NCBI GenBank assembly: GCA_031288005.1 | Contig: JAITSE010000101.1 | Location: forward strand, 6,405-70,404 | Reading direction: 5' to 3' | Origin: Treponema sp. | GTDB taxonomy: Bacteria; Spirochaetota; Spirochaetia; Treponematales; Breznakiellaceae | DNA length: 64,000 nucleotides | In this document: positions 25,716-35,648 of the stretch, one piece after another | Position numbering within the stretch: position 1 is the first letter of the stretch | How the letters are laid out: each line of letters begins with the position of its first letter | Translations under genes and position numbers: made by a program | Notes under the pieces: generated by a model | The model's input: the letters and a program-made list of their open reading frames with translations, nothing else | The model's database searches: none | What the model was told of the DNA's origin: nothing

Positions 25716-27254
25716 ATGGAATCTTCTCCCCGCCTGACGGCGGTTCTTGAAATCGGCTCAACCGGCATACGTCTGGTTATCGCGGAAATCGCCGCCTTGG
25801 GGAAGTGGCGGGTTCTGGATCAGGCGGGAAAGCCCGTCGCCCTGGGCCGGGATGTGTTTACCTCCGGGCAGGTGTCCAGGGAATCCATGCTGGAATGTCT
25901 TTTGGTGCTTCATGGTTTCCGGGAGCTTTTGAAGGGCTGGAGTATAGCCGGGGAAGATATTCACTTGATAGCCACCAGCGCGTTGCGGGCGGCGAGGAAC
26001 CGGGACGTGTTTGTGGACCGGGTCCTCCAGGAGACGGGCTTCCCCATCGCCATTGTCGAGGGAATAGAAGAAAACCGGCTAATGTACCTGGCGGTCCGTT
26101 TCGCCCTGAAAGACGATTTTCCCCGCTTCTGGCGGGCCAACTCCATGATCATCGAAGTGGGCGGGGGATCCACGGAGCTAATGCTTCTTAGGCGGGGCAA
26201 GATGGCGGCGGCGCACAGCCTGCGCCTTGGGACCATTCTCATAGGCCGCCAGTCCAGACTGGCTCTGGGATCGGTCTGGTCTCAGGACCGCTACCTGAAT
26301 GACAATGTCCGGAACACCTCGGAATTCCTCAGCGCGGAAATGGATCTGGCCCGGGTAAGGACTTTTGTGATGGCCGGCGCGGACGCGCGCTACCTGGCTT
26401 CCCGCATAGGGGAGGAGCTAAACGAGCATTGCCGCATCATAGAGCGGGACGCCTATATCCAGTTTGTCGAAAAGATACGGGACTACACGCCCGAAGAATG
26501 CGTACAAAAACTGCGTATTCCCTATGCGGATTCCGAGGGTTTTGTTCCTGGAAACTTGATGTATAAGCTGTTCCTGGAGAGAACGGTGGCGGCTAAAGTC
26601 GTAGTTCCCTATATTTCCATCCGGGAGGGGCTGCTCATAGACCTGGCCGGCGGGGTGGACGGGGAACTACAGGAGGAATTCTTTTCCCAGATTATCGCTT
26701 CCGCTGTAAACCTGGGGCGGAAGTACCACTACGACGAGATTCACAGCCGGCACGTGGCCCGGCTTTGCCTCATTCTTTTTGACGCCCTGGCCCGGGAACA
26801 CGGCATGAACCGCCGGGAGCGGACCATGCTTGAAACCGCGGCCATTCTGCACGATATAGGTACGTTTATCCGGGGTTCGGGACACCAGAAGCACGGCCAG
26901 TATATCGTCGCAAACTCTGAGATTTTCGGCCTTCACCGGGATGAACTGGACGTCATTGCGAACGTGATCCGCTACCACCGGGGAGAGCCGCCGTCGGATA
27001 CGGATATAGACTACCTGGCCCTTCAGCGGGAGGATCGGATATTAGCGCTCAAAATGGCTTCGATCCTCCGGGTGGCGGATGCCCTGGACAGGGGTCATAC
27101 CCAGAGGATCAAGAATATTACGGTGGAGCGGAAGAGCGAGGCCATAGTCCTTCACACCGGGGACAGCTACGATTTAAGCTCTGAGCGTATGGGGCTGGAA
27201 GAAAAGGGCGGTTTGTTTCAGGATGTATTCGGCTATACGGTGATCATCACATAA
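25716..27254 (+). CDS. ppx: Exopolyphosphatase / Ppx-GppA phosphatase
   Basis: A 512-residue enzyme that trims polyphosphate from its end, or removes the 5' phosphate of pppGpp. The N-terminal ASKHA fold shows LEIGSTGIRLVIAEI (phosphate 1 loop) and EVGGGSTELMLL (phosphate 2 loop). The C-terminal third is an HD domain (ILHDIGTFIRG...QKHGQYIVANSE), giving the long form of the family. ppk begins 3 bases after the stop, so making and breaking of polyphosphate are encoded together. Ppx versus GppA specificity cannot be settled by reading; the ppk neighbour favours Ppx. Confidence 0.93.
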   Translation: MESSPRLTAVLEIGSTGIRLVIAEIAALGKWRVLDQAGKPVALGRDVFTSGQVSRESMLECLLVLHGFRELLKGWSIAGEDIHLIATSALRAARNRDVFVDRVLQETGFPIAIVEGIEENRLMYLAVRFALKDDFPRFWRANSMIIEVGGGSTELMLLRRGKMAAAHSLRLGTILIGRQSRLALGSVWSQDRYLNDNVRNTSEFLSAEMDLARVRTFVMAGADARYLASRIGEELNEHCRIIERDAYIQFVEKIRDYTPEECVQKLRIPYADSEGFVPGNLMYKLFLERTVAAKVVVPYISIREGLLIDLAGGVDGELQEEFFSQIIASAVNLGRKYHYDEIHSRHVARLCLILFDALAREHGMNRRERTMLETAAILHDIGTFIRGSGHQKHGQYIVANSEIFGLHRDELDVIANVIRYHRGEPPSDTDIDYLALQREDRILALKMASILRVADALDRGHTQRIKNITVERKSEAIVLHTGDSYDLSSERMGLEEKGGLFQDVFGYTVIIT

Positions 27255-27257
27255 AAT

Positions 27258-29420
27258 ATGGAACAGGAAGCGTTTTTTAACAGGGATATTTCGTGGATAG
27301 ACTTTAACCGCCGGGTTTTGGAGGAAGGGCTTAAACCTGAACTGCCGCCTCTGGACAGGTTCAGGTTTCTGGCTATTGCGGCGTCCAATTTTGACGAGTT
27401 TTTCATGGTCCGGGCGGCGGCCATAAAACGGTCCCTCCGCTCCGGCGCGGGCCCGGAGCAGGACCCCGCGGGATTGAGTCCTGAAGCTCTGCTCAGGCAA
27501 ATATCGGAAAAGGTTCGGGATATTCTGCGTCTCCAGTACGAATGTCTGGGCGGTGAAATTTTCCCGGCCCTTGCCCGGGGCGGCTTGGAATTGATCCGGC
27601 CCGATTCCTATTCTTCGTCCAGGATGGACTATATGGAATCCCTTTTTATGAAGGAAATTTTCCCGGCCCTTACTCCTCTCAGGCTTGAAGGGGAAGGCCG
27701 CGTCCCCGCCATCGACAGCCTTTCCATCTACGCCGCCTTCCGGCTGGAACCCGCTGACTTTCCAGCCGGACTCGATGGGGCCGCGGGGGGAGGGGAAACC
27801 TCGCTTCAGGAGAGCCTTATCGCGATTGTCCAGATTCCACCTGCGCCGGGCCGGATAATTTTGCTGCCGCCTGAAGAAGGCAAAACGCAGTGGGCTCTGC
27901 TGGACGATGTGATCCTCACCTGGGGGGTCTGTCTTTTCCCCGGATACCGGGTCCTGGAGAGTATGCTTTTCAAGATAAACCGGGACGCCGATTTTTCGGT
28001 GGACGAAAAGCGGGACGAAGATTTTATTGAAGCCATGGAAGAAGTGCTGCTCCGCAGGGATAATTCCCGGCCTGTGCGTATGGTCTGCTCCGCTGGCAGT
28101 CCTTTTCTTAGGGATGAACTGGCCCGGCGGCTGGAACTGGACGGGCAGGACATCTATGAAATTGACGGCCCCCTGGACCTGAGAACTCTGTCTGATCTGG
28201 CATCCCTGCGGGGTTTTGAGCAGCTCAGGCGGAAAAACCTGCCCATATACCCAAGTCCGGAATTCTCCGGGGATGAATCCATCTGGGACCGGATCAGCCG
28301 GGGGGATGTGATGCTCCATCTGCCTTACCAGTCTTTTGATCCCGTGGCGCGGTTTTTCCGTGACGCCGCGTCCGATCCCCAGGTTATCTCGATTAAAACG
28401 GCGCTCTACAGGACCGGCGGGGATTCCCCTATTGTTAGGGCTCTTGAGGAAGCGGCCCTTAACGGCAAGCATATAACCGCCCTGGTAGAGATCAAGGCCA
28501 GGTTTGATGAGGAGTTGAACATTTCCTGGGCGAACCGCTTGGAAAGGGCCGGGGTGATCGTGGTTTACGGTCTTGCCCGGCTTAAAGTGCACGCCAAGAT
28601 CAGTATGGTTGTCCGCCGGGAGCAGGACGGCGTTAAGCGCTACGTTCATCTTTCCACTGGGAACTACAATGACAAGACCGCGAAGCTCTATGAGGATATC
28701 TGCCTTTTTACCGCCCGGGAAGACATTGCCTTTGACGCGGGTCTTCTTTTTAATATGCTCACAGGCTACTCGGCAATCTCTTCAATGCGGCGGCTCTCAA
28801 TAGCCCCTGCGGCCCTGAAAGACCGGCTCATATCTCTTATCGACAGGGAGGCCCGCCGCTCAAGCCGGGAAAATCCTGGCCGTATCATGGCGAAGATGAA
28901 CTCCCTGGCTGATCCGGACGTTATTCGCGCCTTGTACCGGGCTTCCCGGGCAGGGGCGCATATACGCCTCAATGTTAGGGGCATCTGTATGCTCGTTCCC
29001 GGCCTTCCCGGTCTTTCGGAGAATATCAGCGTGGTAAGCGTGGTGGACCGTTTTTTGGAACATTCCCGGATATTTTACTTTGCCAACGCCGGAACCGAGG
29101 AATTTTATCTTTCCAGCGCCGACTGGATGCCCAGAAACTTGGAACGCCGGGTGGAACTCATGTTTCCGGTCCTCCAGGAGGACATCCGGGAGAGGATCAG
29201 GGCCGTTCTGGAAGCCTGTTTCCGGGACAACTGTCAGTCCTGGCTTCTGAACAGCGAAGGCCGCTGGCTGCGACGGAAGCCTTCCCCCGGAGAGGAAGTT
29301 TTCCGGGTCCAGGAGTATCTTCTTGCCCAGGCTGCCGGGGAGGCGGAAAATCTTTGGGCCTCCAGGCAGGAATTCGTGGTCCGCCGCAGCCCGTCGAGTG
29401 AAAACGGGAACAGAAAATAA
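27258..29420 (+). CDS. ppk: Polyphosphate kinase 1
   Basis: A 720-residue enzyme that reversibly moves the terminal phosphate of ATP onto polyphosphate. The N-terminus FFNRDISWIDFNRRVLEE is diagnostic of PPK1. The catalytic, autophosphorylated histidine is His464 in VHLSTGNYND, and the second conserved histidine is His602 in DRFLEHSRIF, matching His435 and His592 of E. coli. Length is normal. Only 3 bases separate it from ppx and no ribosome site is visible, so translation probably re-initiates from the upstream gene. Confidence 0.97.
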   Translation: MEQEAFFNRDISWIDFNRRVLEEGLKPELPPLDRFRFLAIAASNFDEFFMVRAAAIKRSLRSGAGPEQDPAGLSPEALLRQISEKVRDILRLQYECLGGEIFPALARGGLELIRPDSYSSSRMDYMESLFMKEIFPALTPLRLEGEGRVPAIDSLSIYAAFRLEPADFPAGLDGAAGGGETSLQESLIAIVQIPPAPGRIILLPPEEGKTQWALLDDVILTWGVCLFPGYRVLESMLFKINRDADFSVDEKRDEDFIEAMEEVLLRRDNSRPVRMVCSAGSPFLRDELARRLELDGQDIYEIDGPLDLRTLSDLASLRGFEQLRRKNLPIYPSPEFSGDESIWDRISRGDVMLHLPYQSFDPVARFFRDAASDPQVISIKTALYRTGGDSPIVRALEEAALNGKHITALVEIKARFDEELNISWANRLERAGVIVVYGLARLKVHAKISMVVRREQDGVKRYVHLSTGNYNDKTAKLYEDICLFTAREDIAFDAGLLFNMLTGYSAISSMRRLSIAPAALKDRLISLIDREARRSSRENPGRIMAKMNSLADPDVIRALYRASRAGAHIRLNVRGICMLVPGLPGLSENISVVSVVDRFLEHSRIFYFANAGTEEFYLSSADWMPRNLERRVELMFPVLQEDIRERIRAVLEACFRDNCQSWLLNSEGRWLRRKPSPGEEVFRVQEYLLAQAAGEAENLWASRQEFVVRRSPSSENGNRK

Positions 29421-29463
29421 TACGTCCGCGGGAAAGCTCGCGGCCACGACAGGGGAAACACAG

Positions 29464-30825
29464 ATGAAACGGATTATATTGAAACCCGGGGAAGAAGACC
29501 GCATACTCCGGGGACATCCCTGGGTGTACGGCAGCGAGGTGGAGCGGACGCTTAAGACCGCGGGCGGAACGTCTTTTCCGGTGGAGCTTGAGCCGGGTGA
29601 AATCGCGGATGTGGAGAGCAGCCGGAAGCGGTATTTGGGCAGGGCTTTCGTGAATCCCCGCTCAAAGATAATCGCCCGGATTTACAGCTCATCCAAGGAA
29701 GGGGTTGATAAAGGCTTTTTTAAGCGCCGGTTTCGTCAAGCTATTGCCCGCCGGACCTGCCGGGACTTCTCCAGGGATTCGGCGCGTCTAGTGTTCGCCG
29801 AGGCTGACTTTCTGCCGGGGCTTATCGTTGACTGCTTTACCGGCTGGCATCTGGAGGAAGCCGAATCCATGATAAGCGCGCGCCCTTTTGCCTTTGAGAC
29901 GGTCCTTGCCGCTCTGGGCCCTCCTTCGTCCTGGTTTTCGGTCCAATTCCTCACCTTCGGTATAGATTTGCGCCGCGACGAAATACTTGCCGCCTTGGAT
30001 GAGGTTTTGGGAGCGCCCCTTTGCGACGGCGAAATCTTTCCGAGGCTTCCGGCGGGGATTTTTGAGAAATCCGCCGCCCGGGTCAGGGAACTTGAGGGAC
30101 TTCCCCTCCGCGAAGGGCTTATCCGGGGCGCTTTTCCAGCCGGAGGCGTCTTAATATTCGAGAACGGTCTGCCGTTTGCCGTGCGCCTTGAAGATGGACA
30201 AAAGACCGGCCACTTCCTGGACCAGCGGGAAAACCGTCTGGCCGCCGCGGAGTACGCGGTTATGTCGGCGGGGAAGAATCCGGATTACCGGATTTTGGAT
30301 ATGTGCGCTTATACCGGAGGTTTCGGTATACACGCAGCCAGAGCCGTCCTTGAAAGAGGGTCCTGCGTCAGGCTAACCGCGGCGGATGTTTCCGCCGCTG
30401 CCCTGGAAACATTAAAAAAAAACGCGGTCCTAAACGGGATAGCGGACCGGCTCACCGCGATAGAGGCGGATTGTTTTGAGTTTCTGCGTGCCGCCGAACG
30501 GTCCAGGGAAAAATACAACCTTATCATTTTAGACCCCCCGGCTTTCGCAAAATCCCGGCCCATTCCTGACCAGGCGATTCGAGGCTACAAAGAGATCAAC
30601 CTTAGAGCCATAAAGATCCTCTCTCCTGGAGGCGTTCTGGTAACGTGTTCGTGCAGTCAGGCCCTGGACGAAAGCCGTTTCAGGCGTATAGTGGCGGAAG
30701 CCGCGGCAGACGCGAAACGTCAGCTCCAAGAGATGGAGTTTCGGACCCAGGCATTGGATCATCCCATACTCCTGGGTTATGACGAGTCCTTTTACCTGAA
30801 GTGCGGTATTTACCGCGCCGTGTAA
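29464..30825 (+). CDS. PUA-domain SAM-dependent rRNA cytosine methyltransferase (RlmI-like)
   Basis: A 453-residue methyltransferase. The N-terminal PUA-like domain (ILKPGEEDRILRGHPWVYGSE) is followed by a linker and a Rossmann methyltransferase domain. It has the SAM-binding YTGGFGIHAARA motif, the catalytic-site DPPAFAKS, and TCSCSQ where the RlmI/RlmK group has its conserved cysteine motif. RlmI makes m5C1962 in E. coli 23S rRNA; the same target is likely but not proven here. The frame opens further upstream, but ATG 29464 has an AGGGGAAA ribosome site and starts the PUA domain correctly. Confidence 0.9.
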   Translation: MKRIILKPGEEDRILRGHPWVYGSEVERTLKTAGGTSFPVELEPGEIADVESSRKRYLGRAFVNPRSKIIARIYSSSKEGVDKGFFKRRFRQAIARRTCRDFSRDSARLVFAEADFLPGLIVDCFTGWHLEEAESMISARPFAFETVLAALGPPSSWFSVQFLTFGIDLRRDEILAALDEVLGAPLCDGEIFPRLPAGIFEKSAARVRELEGLPLREGLIRGAFPAGGVLIFENGLPFAVRLEDGQKTGHFLDQRENRLAAAEYAVMSAGKNPDYRILDMCAYTGGFGIHAARAVLERGSCVRLTAADVSAAALETLKKNAVLNGIADRLTAIEADCFEFLRAAERSREKYNLIILDPPAFAKSRPIPDQAIRGYKEINLRAIKILSPGGVLVTCSCSQALDESRFRRIVAEAAADAKRQLQEMEFRTQALDHPILLGYDESFYLKCGIYRAV

Positions 30826-31239
30826 GCGGCATCTGATCAGGTTTTACCCGCCGCCGTAAAAACAATCAACAACCCCGCCCTGAAATCGAACACGAGACCT
30901 CCGGTCTCACGGTTCCCGATGTATTAAACCCTTCGCCGCGAATAAGGCTTGTCCGTTGTTTCAATCTATATAGGTTTTATCCTGAAAATATGCGGAGCCC
31001 TAACTGTACAAAACAGAGTCTCTCCCGGCGGAAAGAGCGTATTAATGCGTAAAATAGTCCCCACGGTCTTTTATGCGCCGATTATCCTTTTACGCAGAAA
31101 TACCTTCCAGAATAGAATACCGCCGCCGTGCATATTATGAGCATCAATACCGTTTTTGTAAAATTGAAGTCCCATGAAAAATTATTAGTGTTAATAATAC
31201 GATTATTAAGTTTTTTTTATGAATAGTTATATTTTTTGT
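30826..31239. other. Intergenic region with two dispersed-repeat fragments
   Basis: It contains the hairpin GAGACC-tcc-GGTCTC at 30894-30908 and, at 30921-30943, a reverse copy of the 23-base repeat core also found intact at 63917-63939. The rest, to about 31239, is A/T-rich without a convincing gene; the short open frame 30949-31140 has no recognisable protein features. Confidence 0.55.
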
Positions 31240-31267
31240 TTGACAGGCTGTATTAAGAGGTTATTAA
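31240..31267 (+). promoter_or_regulatory. Strong putative promoter of the porin-GH18 locus
   Basis: TTGACA at 31240-31245, a 16-base spacer and TATTAA at 31262-31267, set in very A/T-rich DNA. This gives a leader of about 255 nt before the porin gene at 31531. A perfect -35 hexamer makes it the best sigma-70 promoter seen in the window. Confidence 0.55.
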
Positions 31268-31285
31268 ATTAAAGAGAGTTATAAA

Positions 31286-31393
31286 ATGATATGCGGCGGA
31301 AACAGCGGCAGTGAATATATCCCTCATACGCATATATGCATTGGATTTATAAAACAGATGCCGGAGGAGATTGCATATAAAAAAACATATTGA
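31286..31393 (+). CDS. Possible 35-codon leader peptide upstream of the porin gene
   Basis: An ATG at 31286 behind AAAGAGAG opens a 35-codon frame (MICGGNSGSEYIPHTHIC...) ending at TGA 31391-31393, just downstream of the predicted promoter. It is not obviously a regulatory leader of a known class. It could be a real small peptide, a translated leader involved in regulating the locus, or chance. Confidence 0.25.
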   Translation: MICGGNSGSEYIPHTHICIGFIKQMPEEIAYKKTY

Positions 31394-31530
31394 TATAGGT
31401 TATTTTATTTTTTGGAATTTATGCCGGCATATTTCCGGTACATTTAGTAATCAATTTTTATAACAACAGCATTTCACCGGTATCGAAGCCGGAAACTGCT
31501 AATATTTCAAACAAGGGAGCAATAGTTAAA

Positions 31531-33036
31531 ATGAAAAAAAAGATTTTTCTTTACCACGGCGTAATTATTTTTTGCGGCTGTCTGGCAAATAGAAAATATG
31601 GAAAAATAATAGACGGGCTGGCCGCGTCAGTTCTTATTTTGCTCGGAGGGATTGCCTTTGCCGATGACGCGCGTGGTTTTACCGCAACCGCAGATGTTGA
31701 TGCGAATGCCCTGGAGATTAAATCCTCGAATTATAGCAATTTTGATGAGCGCCAATACGCGCACGGTACTACTTCAATAATGTATCCATTTGGAGGATTC
31801 AATTACAAAGACGATACGAATGTTTCTTTTTCCTATGATGGCGGTTTTTACGGCGGCAAGCTTTCATTAAATGATCTGGCAGAGGACAATGGAGACGGCG
31901 TCGGGGGAGTTAAGGCATGGGTAATGCCTTTCGGCCCTGTGTTAAAAATAAGCGCCGGCACGGATATTGGTTCGGGATATGCTGATTCTTTAGGCGCTGA
32001 TCCGGGAATGCGTATTTATAACGGCGGCATTCCTTCCGCATGGGATGCCAATAAAAATCCTGATAATATTACTCAAGATAAGGGCCTGCTGCTTGAATTT
32101 AATATTGCCCCTGTAATGATTGCCATGGCGGGACAATATCATGCAAGTCAGGTTCTTTCCCTGGAAATCCCCAATTCGGGACATTCCGGCTGGATTGATG
32201 TTGATCAGCGCAGCTATGGATACGGAATGCGAATTGGATCAGAAATCGGCTCCATTGGAAAGGTAAATGTTTCATATATCAATCAGTACACAAATATCGG
32301 CGCAAATAATTACCGGGTGAACAGGAATAATGAAGCGGTTCCCGCTGTTGCGGATGCCAAAACAGGACTGCATATGTTTGGGGCCTACGCGAGTCTAAAG
32401 CCGCTCGAAAATTTTAGTTTTAGCATAGGCTATAACGGAATTTATACGAAATATTTAGATGAATTCTACAGCGGCGCCGTTATGGTAAAAACCCTTCTGC
32501 CCCAGATTTTTCAGAACGCAGTCAATCTGAACATTAGATACACGGGGATACAGAAAACAATGCTGAGGACGGATCATAACATCAGTTTCTGGCACGACAG
32601 TGATTACCGTATTTTTAATGTTCCCGGCTGGGAAAACAACGGCCTTAATTCTGAATCTCTGGGATCTGATTATGCCGATGTAAATCATCTGCTTTTATGG
32701 AATGGCTTCGGCGGCGCTTATGAATTTTCTAATAAAGTTAAATTTGATTTTTATATGCGTAATCTGCTTCGCCGTGACACCGCTTTCCAAAAAAGCGGCT
32801 CCGAATACGTCCGTATCACGGACAAGGTTGTTATTGATGCAAAAACTTTTTTTAATCTGCATAAAAGCGTCGAGCTGTATGCGGGTATAACATTTGAAAA
32901 TATGATTACCATCTCTTCAAAAGATATAAACGCTCAGATAGCGAACAAATTTACCACAGGAACAGAACCAAAATCGACAACTGATACAGAAACAGTAATC
33001 AAAATTCCAGTTGGAATAAAAATACGGCTGGAATAA
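31531..33036 (+). CDS. Predicted outer-membrane beta-barrel (porin-like) protein
   Basis: A 501-residue exported protein with an N-terminal hydrophobic signal region (LAASVLILLGGIAFADDA, cleavage expected near residue 45). The mature part has alternating hydrophobic/polar strands rich in Gly, Tyr, Phe and Asn. It ends in an amphipathic strand with a terminal hydrophobic pattern (IKIPVGIKIRLE), as expected for a porin-like barrel. The signal region is unusually long, so the true start may be internal, although ATG 31531 has GGGAGCAAT upstream. It lies 23 bases upstream of the GH18 lipoprotein, so the three genes 31531-36815 look like a carbohydrate capture locus. No sequence-level family was recognised. 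Confidence 0.75.
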   Translation: MKKKIFLYHGVIIFCGCLANRKYGKIIDGLAASVLILLGGIAFADDARGFTATADVDANALEIKSSNYSNFDERQYAHGTTSIMYPFGGFNYKDDTNVSFSYDGGFYGGKLSLNDLAEDNGDGVGGVKAWVMPFGPVLKISAGTDIGSGYADSLGADPGMRIYNGGIPSAWDANKNPDNITQDKGLLLEFNIAPVMIAMAGQYHASQVLSLEIPNSGHSGWIDVDQRSYGYGMRIGSEIGSIGKVNVSYINQYTNIGANNYRVNRNNEAVPAVADAKTGLHMFGAYASLKPLENFSFSIGYNGIYTKYLDEFYSGAVMVKTLLPQIFQNAVNLNIRYTGIQKTMLRTDHNISFWHDSDYRIFNVPGWENNGLNSESLGSDYADVNHLLLWNGFGGAYEFSNKVKFDFYMRNLLRRDTAFQKSGSEYVRITDKVVIDAKTFFNLHKSVELYAGITFENMITISSKDINAQIANKFTTGTEPKSTTDTETVIKIPVGIKIRLE

Positions 33037-33059
33037 TTTGCATGAGGAAGGAGAAATTT

Positions 33060-35567
33060 ATGCAAGAAAAACGAGAAAAGAAAATTTCGGACAATAACTT
33101 GGGTTTTGTCCGGATGACAGCGCTTTCAGCGGCGTTGCTTTTTATATTGGCGGCTTGTCCGTCTCCGACAGGAGTGGAACAAAATGGGGAAAAAGTAGAC
33201 CCGATAGTCGGCGGCGTTCCCCAAATGCCTAACATCAGCAGAACGCAGGCAGGGTATGAAATAGACAGCCTCTTGGCGGTTGTAGACAATCCCGGATATT
33301 CTGAAGATCCCAGTCATATATCCGGCGTTGTTTCAGCAGTCTGGAATCCTGCCGCGGGCGCTACAGGTTATAATGTATACGCGAAAAAGGCTACGCGGTT
33401 TACCAACCCGATTCCCAATCCCAGGGATGGCAGCAATGGCGTCTATGATACCGCAGCGGGTGACGCCGTACCTGCCGGCAGCACGGCGCTGACGCCTGAA
33501 CCTGGAGATCCTGTCGCGGTCAATGTCCCCGATACCTTCTACTTCCACAGAAATTGTGAAGAGGACGGAATATACTATTTCTGGGTTGAAGGGATAAACC
33601 GTAAAGGCGCCGGCACAAAAAGCGCGCCGGTATCACAGTATCTTGGAAAGAAAGGCCGGCAGGAAAACGGCGGCATTGAAAGAGGCGACTATCCCCGGGA
33701 TCTGACAACTGTATCCGGCGACGGAAAAATTGAATTATCCTGGAGCCTCTCCGACCGGGTAGGATGGTACGAGGTGTATTATTCTCCAACGAATATCGAT
33801 TTTGATAAACTTGAAGAATCCTGGGATGAGTCGGATGGACCTCTTGTTCCCTATCAACAAAGCGCGGTAACGGTCGGCGGAACAGCGGCAATACCCTGGA
33901 AAGGAACCGGAGCCGGCGTTCCAGGTACTCCAGAAAAACTCTTTACGCTGAAGACCACAATTACCGGCCTTACCAATGGCACAGAATATTTTTTCTGGGT
34001 CAGAAGCCCCAATGCAAATGGCGAACGGGGTTACAGCAAAATAATGGCGGCCCCCGAGTCCTCCGCTGGGCCGGCATTCCCAGCGGTACAAAATATCAGA
34101 GTTTCCGCAAACAACCCGGGTGAACTTACTGTTACATGGGATAAGGTGGACGGCGCCGCGGAATATCGCGTCTATTTCAGTATGTATGATATAACTCCCG
34201 AAGCTTCCGCGGTTCATGACAGGGTATCCGGGAGTATGACTACCTTTACCAAAAAGGGATTTGACAAAAACACTCAGTACTATGTGTGGGTAGTAGCCAG
34301 GAAAGGAAATATAGCCGGTGATTTTGGCAGTCCCGCAATTGGGGTAACCAGGAATGAAGATGTCCAGTATAGCGCCAACGTAAAAAAATATGACCTGAAC
34401 GGCAACCTTATTGAGAATGTGCTTTATATTGAAGTGAACGATAACGATCCGCGTATTGCCCTGGGCTATGTTCTTGAAGCCAGCAACGCACAGTTTTTTG
34501 ATTATGTCATTCTCTTTGCCGCCAATCTGCGGAACCGGGACTGCTTAAATGAAAATCCTAAAAACCACTTTTGTACTAAACAAGGAGTTCATCTGCATTT
34601 TAATGGAAATGTCCAGCATATCCTTGATAACCGGGATAAGTATATTAAACCATTGCAGGATCGGGGCATTAAAGTGCTGTTGGGACTTCTTGGCGACTGG
34701 GGCGGCGTAGGCTTCGGCACTTTTGGCGAGTGGCCTATGGAAGACGTATATCCCTGGGCGGAGAATAACAACGGCAATCCCTACCCGTATACAGCAGAAG
34801 TACGCAGAACTTTCCTGACCCAGGTTCGGGACGCGGTCATCCAGTACGGACTTGACGGTATTGATCTTGATGATGAATGGGCCAGCGCCAATGCCGGTCA
34901 AAAGGGATTGGCCGTTTATCCCTCTCAGGCCGGTTACTATTCCAATGCCGGCAGCAGAATGTTCGCATGGGCGAGGTGCGGCGTCAATTTCGCAAACCTC
35001 CTCGTTGAAGCCCGTGAACTGCTGGGGCCAGAGAAGATCATCACTGTATTTGAATGGCAGAGCGCCCGGTGGATGCCGAGTACAGTTACGGAAAATGGAG
35101 CGGAAAAACCAGTCCATGAGTACTATAACTTTATCACAGAAGCAGCTTATGGATCATGGAACGCTTTTGGCTATTATGTTGGGGCGGTGGCGCCTGAATC
35201 CCTTTGTAACCGCCCTCTCCGTAAATATGCGCCGGTTGGCATAGATATTTGCGGCGGAGATAGTCCCGGCGAGCCGCGGCCCTCCATTTCCGGCTTTAAC
35301 AGCCTAGGCGACAGAGCGAGGCAGGAGGCTGAATGGAATGAGTCGCATCCGGCAAACTACTATGGGGTTAATATGTTCTATGCCCTACAGTCCCAGGCAA
35401 CAGCGTCAAAGCCTTTTGCGGGATACTCTCATCCAAAACTGTGGGATTTGACAAGGAACAGAACTCTTACTCAAGAGGAGTATTTATCACTGCTTTCTTA
35501 TCCGTTATACGGAGAAAACGTGATATATATTGGCAAAGACTATCCCCAGGATTGGGCTAGGTATTAA
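33060..35567 (+). CDS. Lipoprotein with fibronectin type III repeats and a GH18 glycosidase domain
   Basis: An 835-residue lipoprotein (lipobox LAAC, Cys33). Residues about 80-460 contain three fibronectin type III-like modules (cores SAVWNPAAGATGYNVYAK, KIELSWSLSDRVGWYEVYY and ELTVTWDKVDGAAEYRVYF). Residues about 470-835 form a GH18 barrel with an intact catalytic motif DGIDLDDE (Asp599-Glu606), which fits an endo-beta-N-acetylglucosaminidase or chitinase-type hydrolase acting with substrate assistance. ATG 33060 is chosen over 33042 because the ribosome site GGAAGGAG lies between them. It is expected at the cell surface, cutting GlcNAc-containing glycans of host, diet or neighbours. The substrate is inferred from family only. 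Confidence 0.9.
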   Translation: MQEKREKKISDNNLGFVRMTALSAALLFILAACPSPTGVEQNGEKVDPIVGGVPQMPNISRTQAGYEIDSLLAVVDNPGYSEDPSHISGVVSAVWNPAAGATGYNVYAKKATRFTNPIPNPRDGSNGVYDTAAGDAVPAGSTALTPEPGDPVAVNVPDTFYFHRNCEEDGIYYFWVEGINRKGAGTKSAPVSQYLGKKGRQENGGIERGDYPRDLTTVSGDGKIELSWSLSDRVGWYEVYYSPTNIDFDKLEESWDESDGPLVPYQQSAVTVGGTAAIPWKGTGAGVPGTPEKLFTLKTTITGLTNGTEYFFWVRSPNANGERGYSKIMAAPESSAGPAFPAVQNIRVSANNPGELTVTWDKVDGAAEYRVYFSMYDITPEASAVHDRVSGSMTTFTKKGFDKNTQYYVWVVARKGNIAGDFGSPAIGVTRNEDVQYSANVKKYDLNGNLIENVLYIEVNDNDPRIALGYVLEASNAQFFDYVILFAANLRNRDCLNENPKNHFCTKQGVHLHFNGNVQHILDNRDKYIKPLQDRGIKVLLGLLGDWGGVGFGTFGEWPMEDVYPWAENNNGNPYPYTAEVRRTFLTQVRDAVIQYGLDGIDLDDEWASANAGQKGLAVYPSQAGYYSNAGSRMFAWARCGVNFANLLVEARELLGPEKIITVFEWQSARWMPSTVTENGAEKPVHEYYNFITEAAYGSWNAFGYYVGAVAPESLCNRPLRKYAPVGIDICGGDSPGEPRPSISGFNSLGDRARQEAEWNESHPANYYGVNMFYALQSQATASKPFAGYSHPKLWDLTRNRTLTQEEYLSLLSYPLYGENVIYIGKDYPQDWARY

Positions 35568-35580
35568 ACGCGCAGGGGAA

Positions 35581-35624
35581 CCGTCCGGAGAAATTCTCAA
35601 AATTTCCGGACGGCCCCTTTTTTT
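35581..35624 (+). terminator. Rho-independent terminator after the GH18 gene
   Basis: CCGTCCGGA(g)AAATT pairs with AATTTCCGGACGG around a short loop, followed by CCCC and a run of seven T. It lies between the active GH18 gene and its inactive paralogue, so the paralogue would be read at a lower level or from its own promoter. Confidence 0.8.
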
Positions 35625-35648
35625 GATTTTAATTCGCTGGGAGGAAAA

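Noticed and set aside
27174..28649. 491-codon frame on the minus strand opposite ppk
   Set aside because: It lies opposite the clear polyphosphate kinase coding sequence; the basic, proline-rich composition and lack of motifs indicate a shadow.
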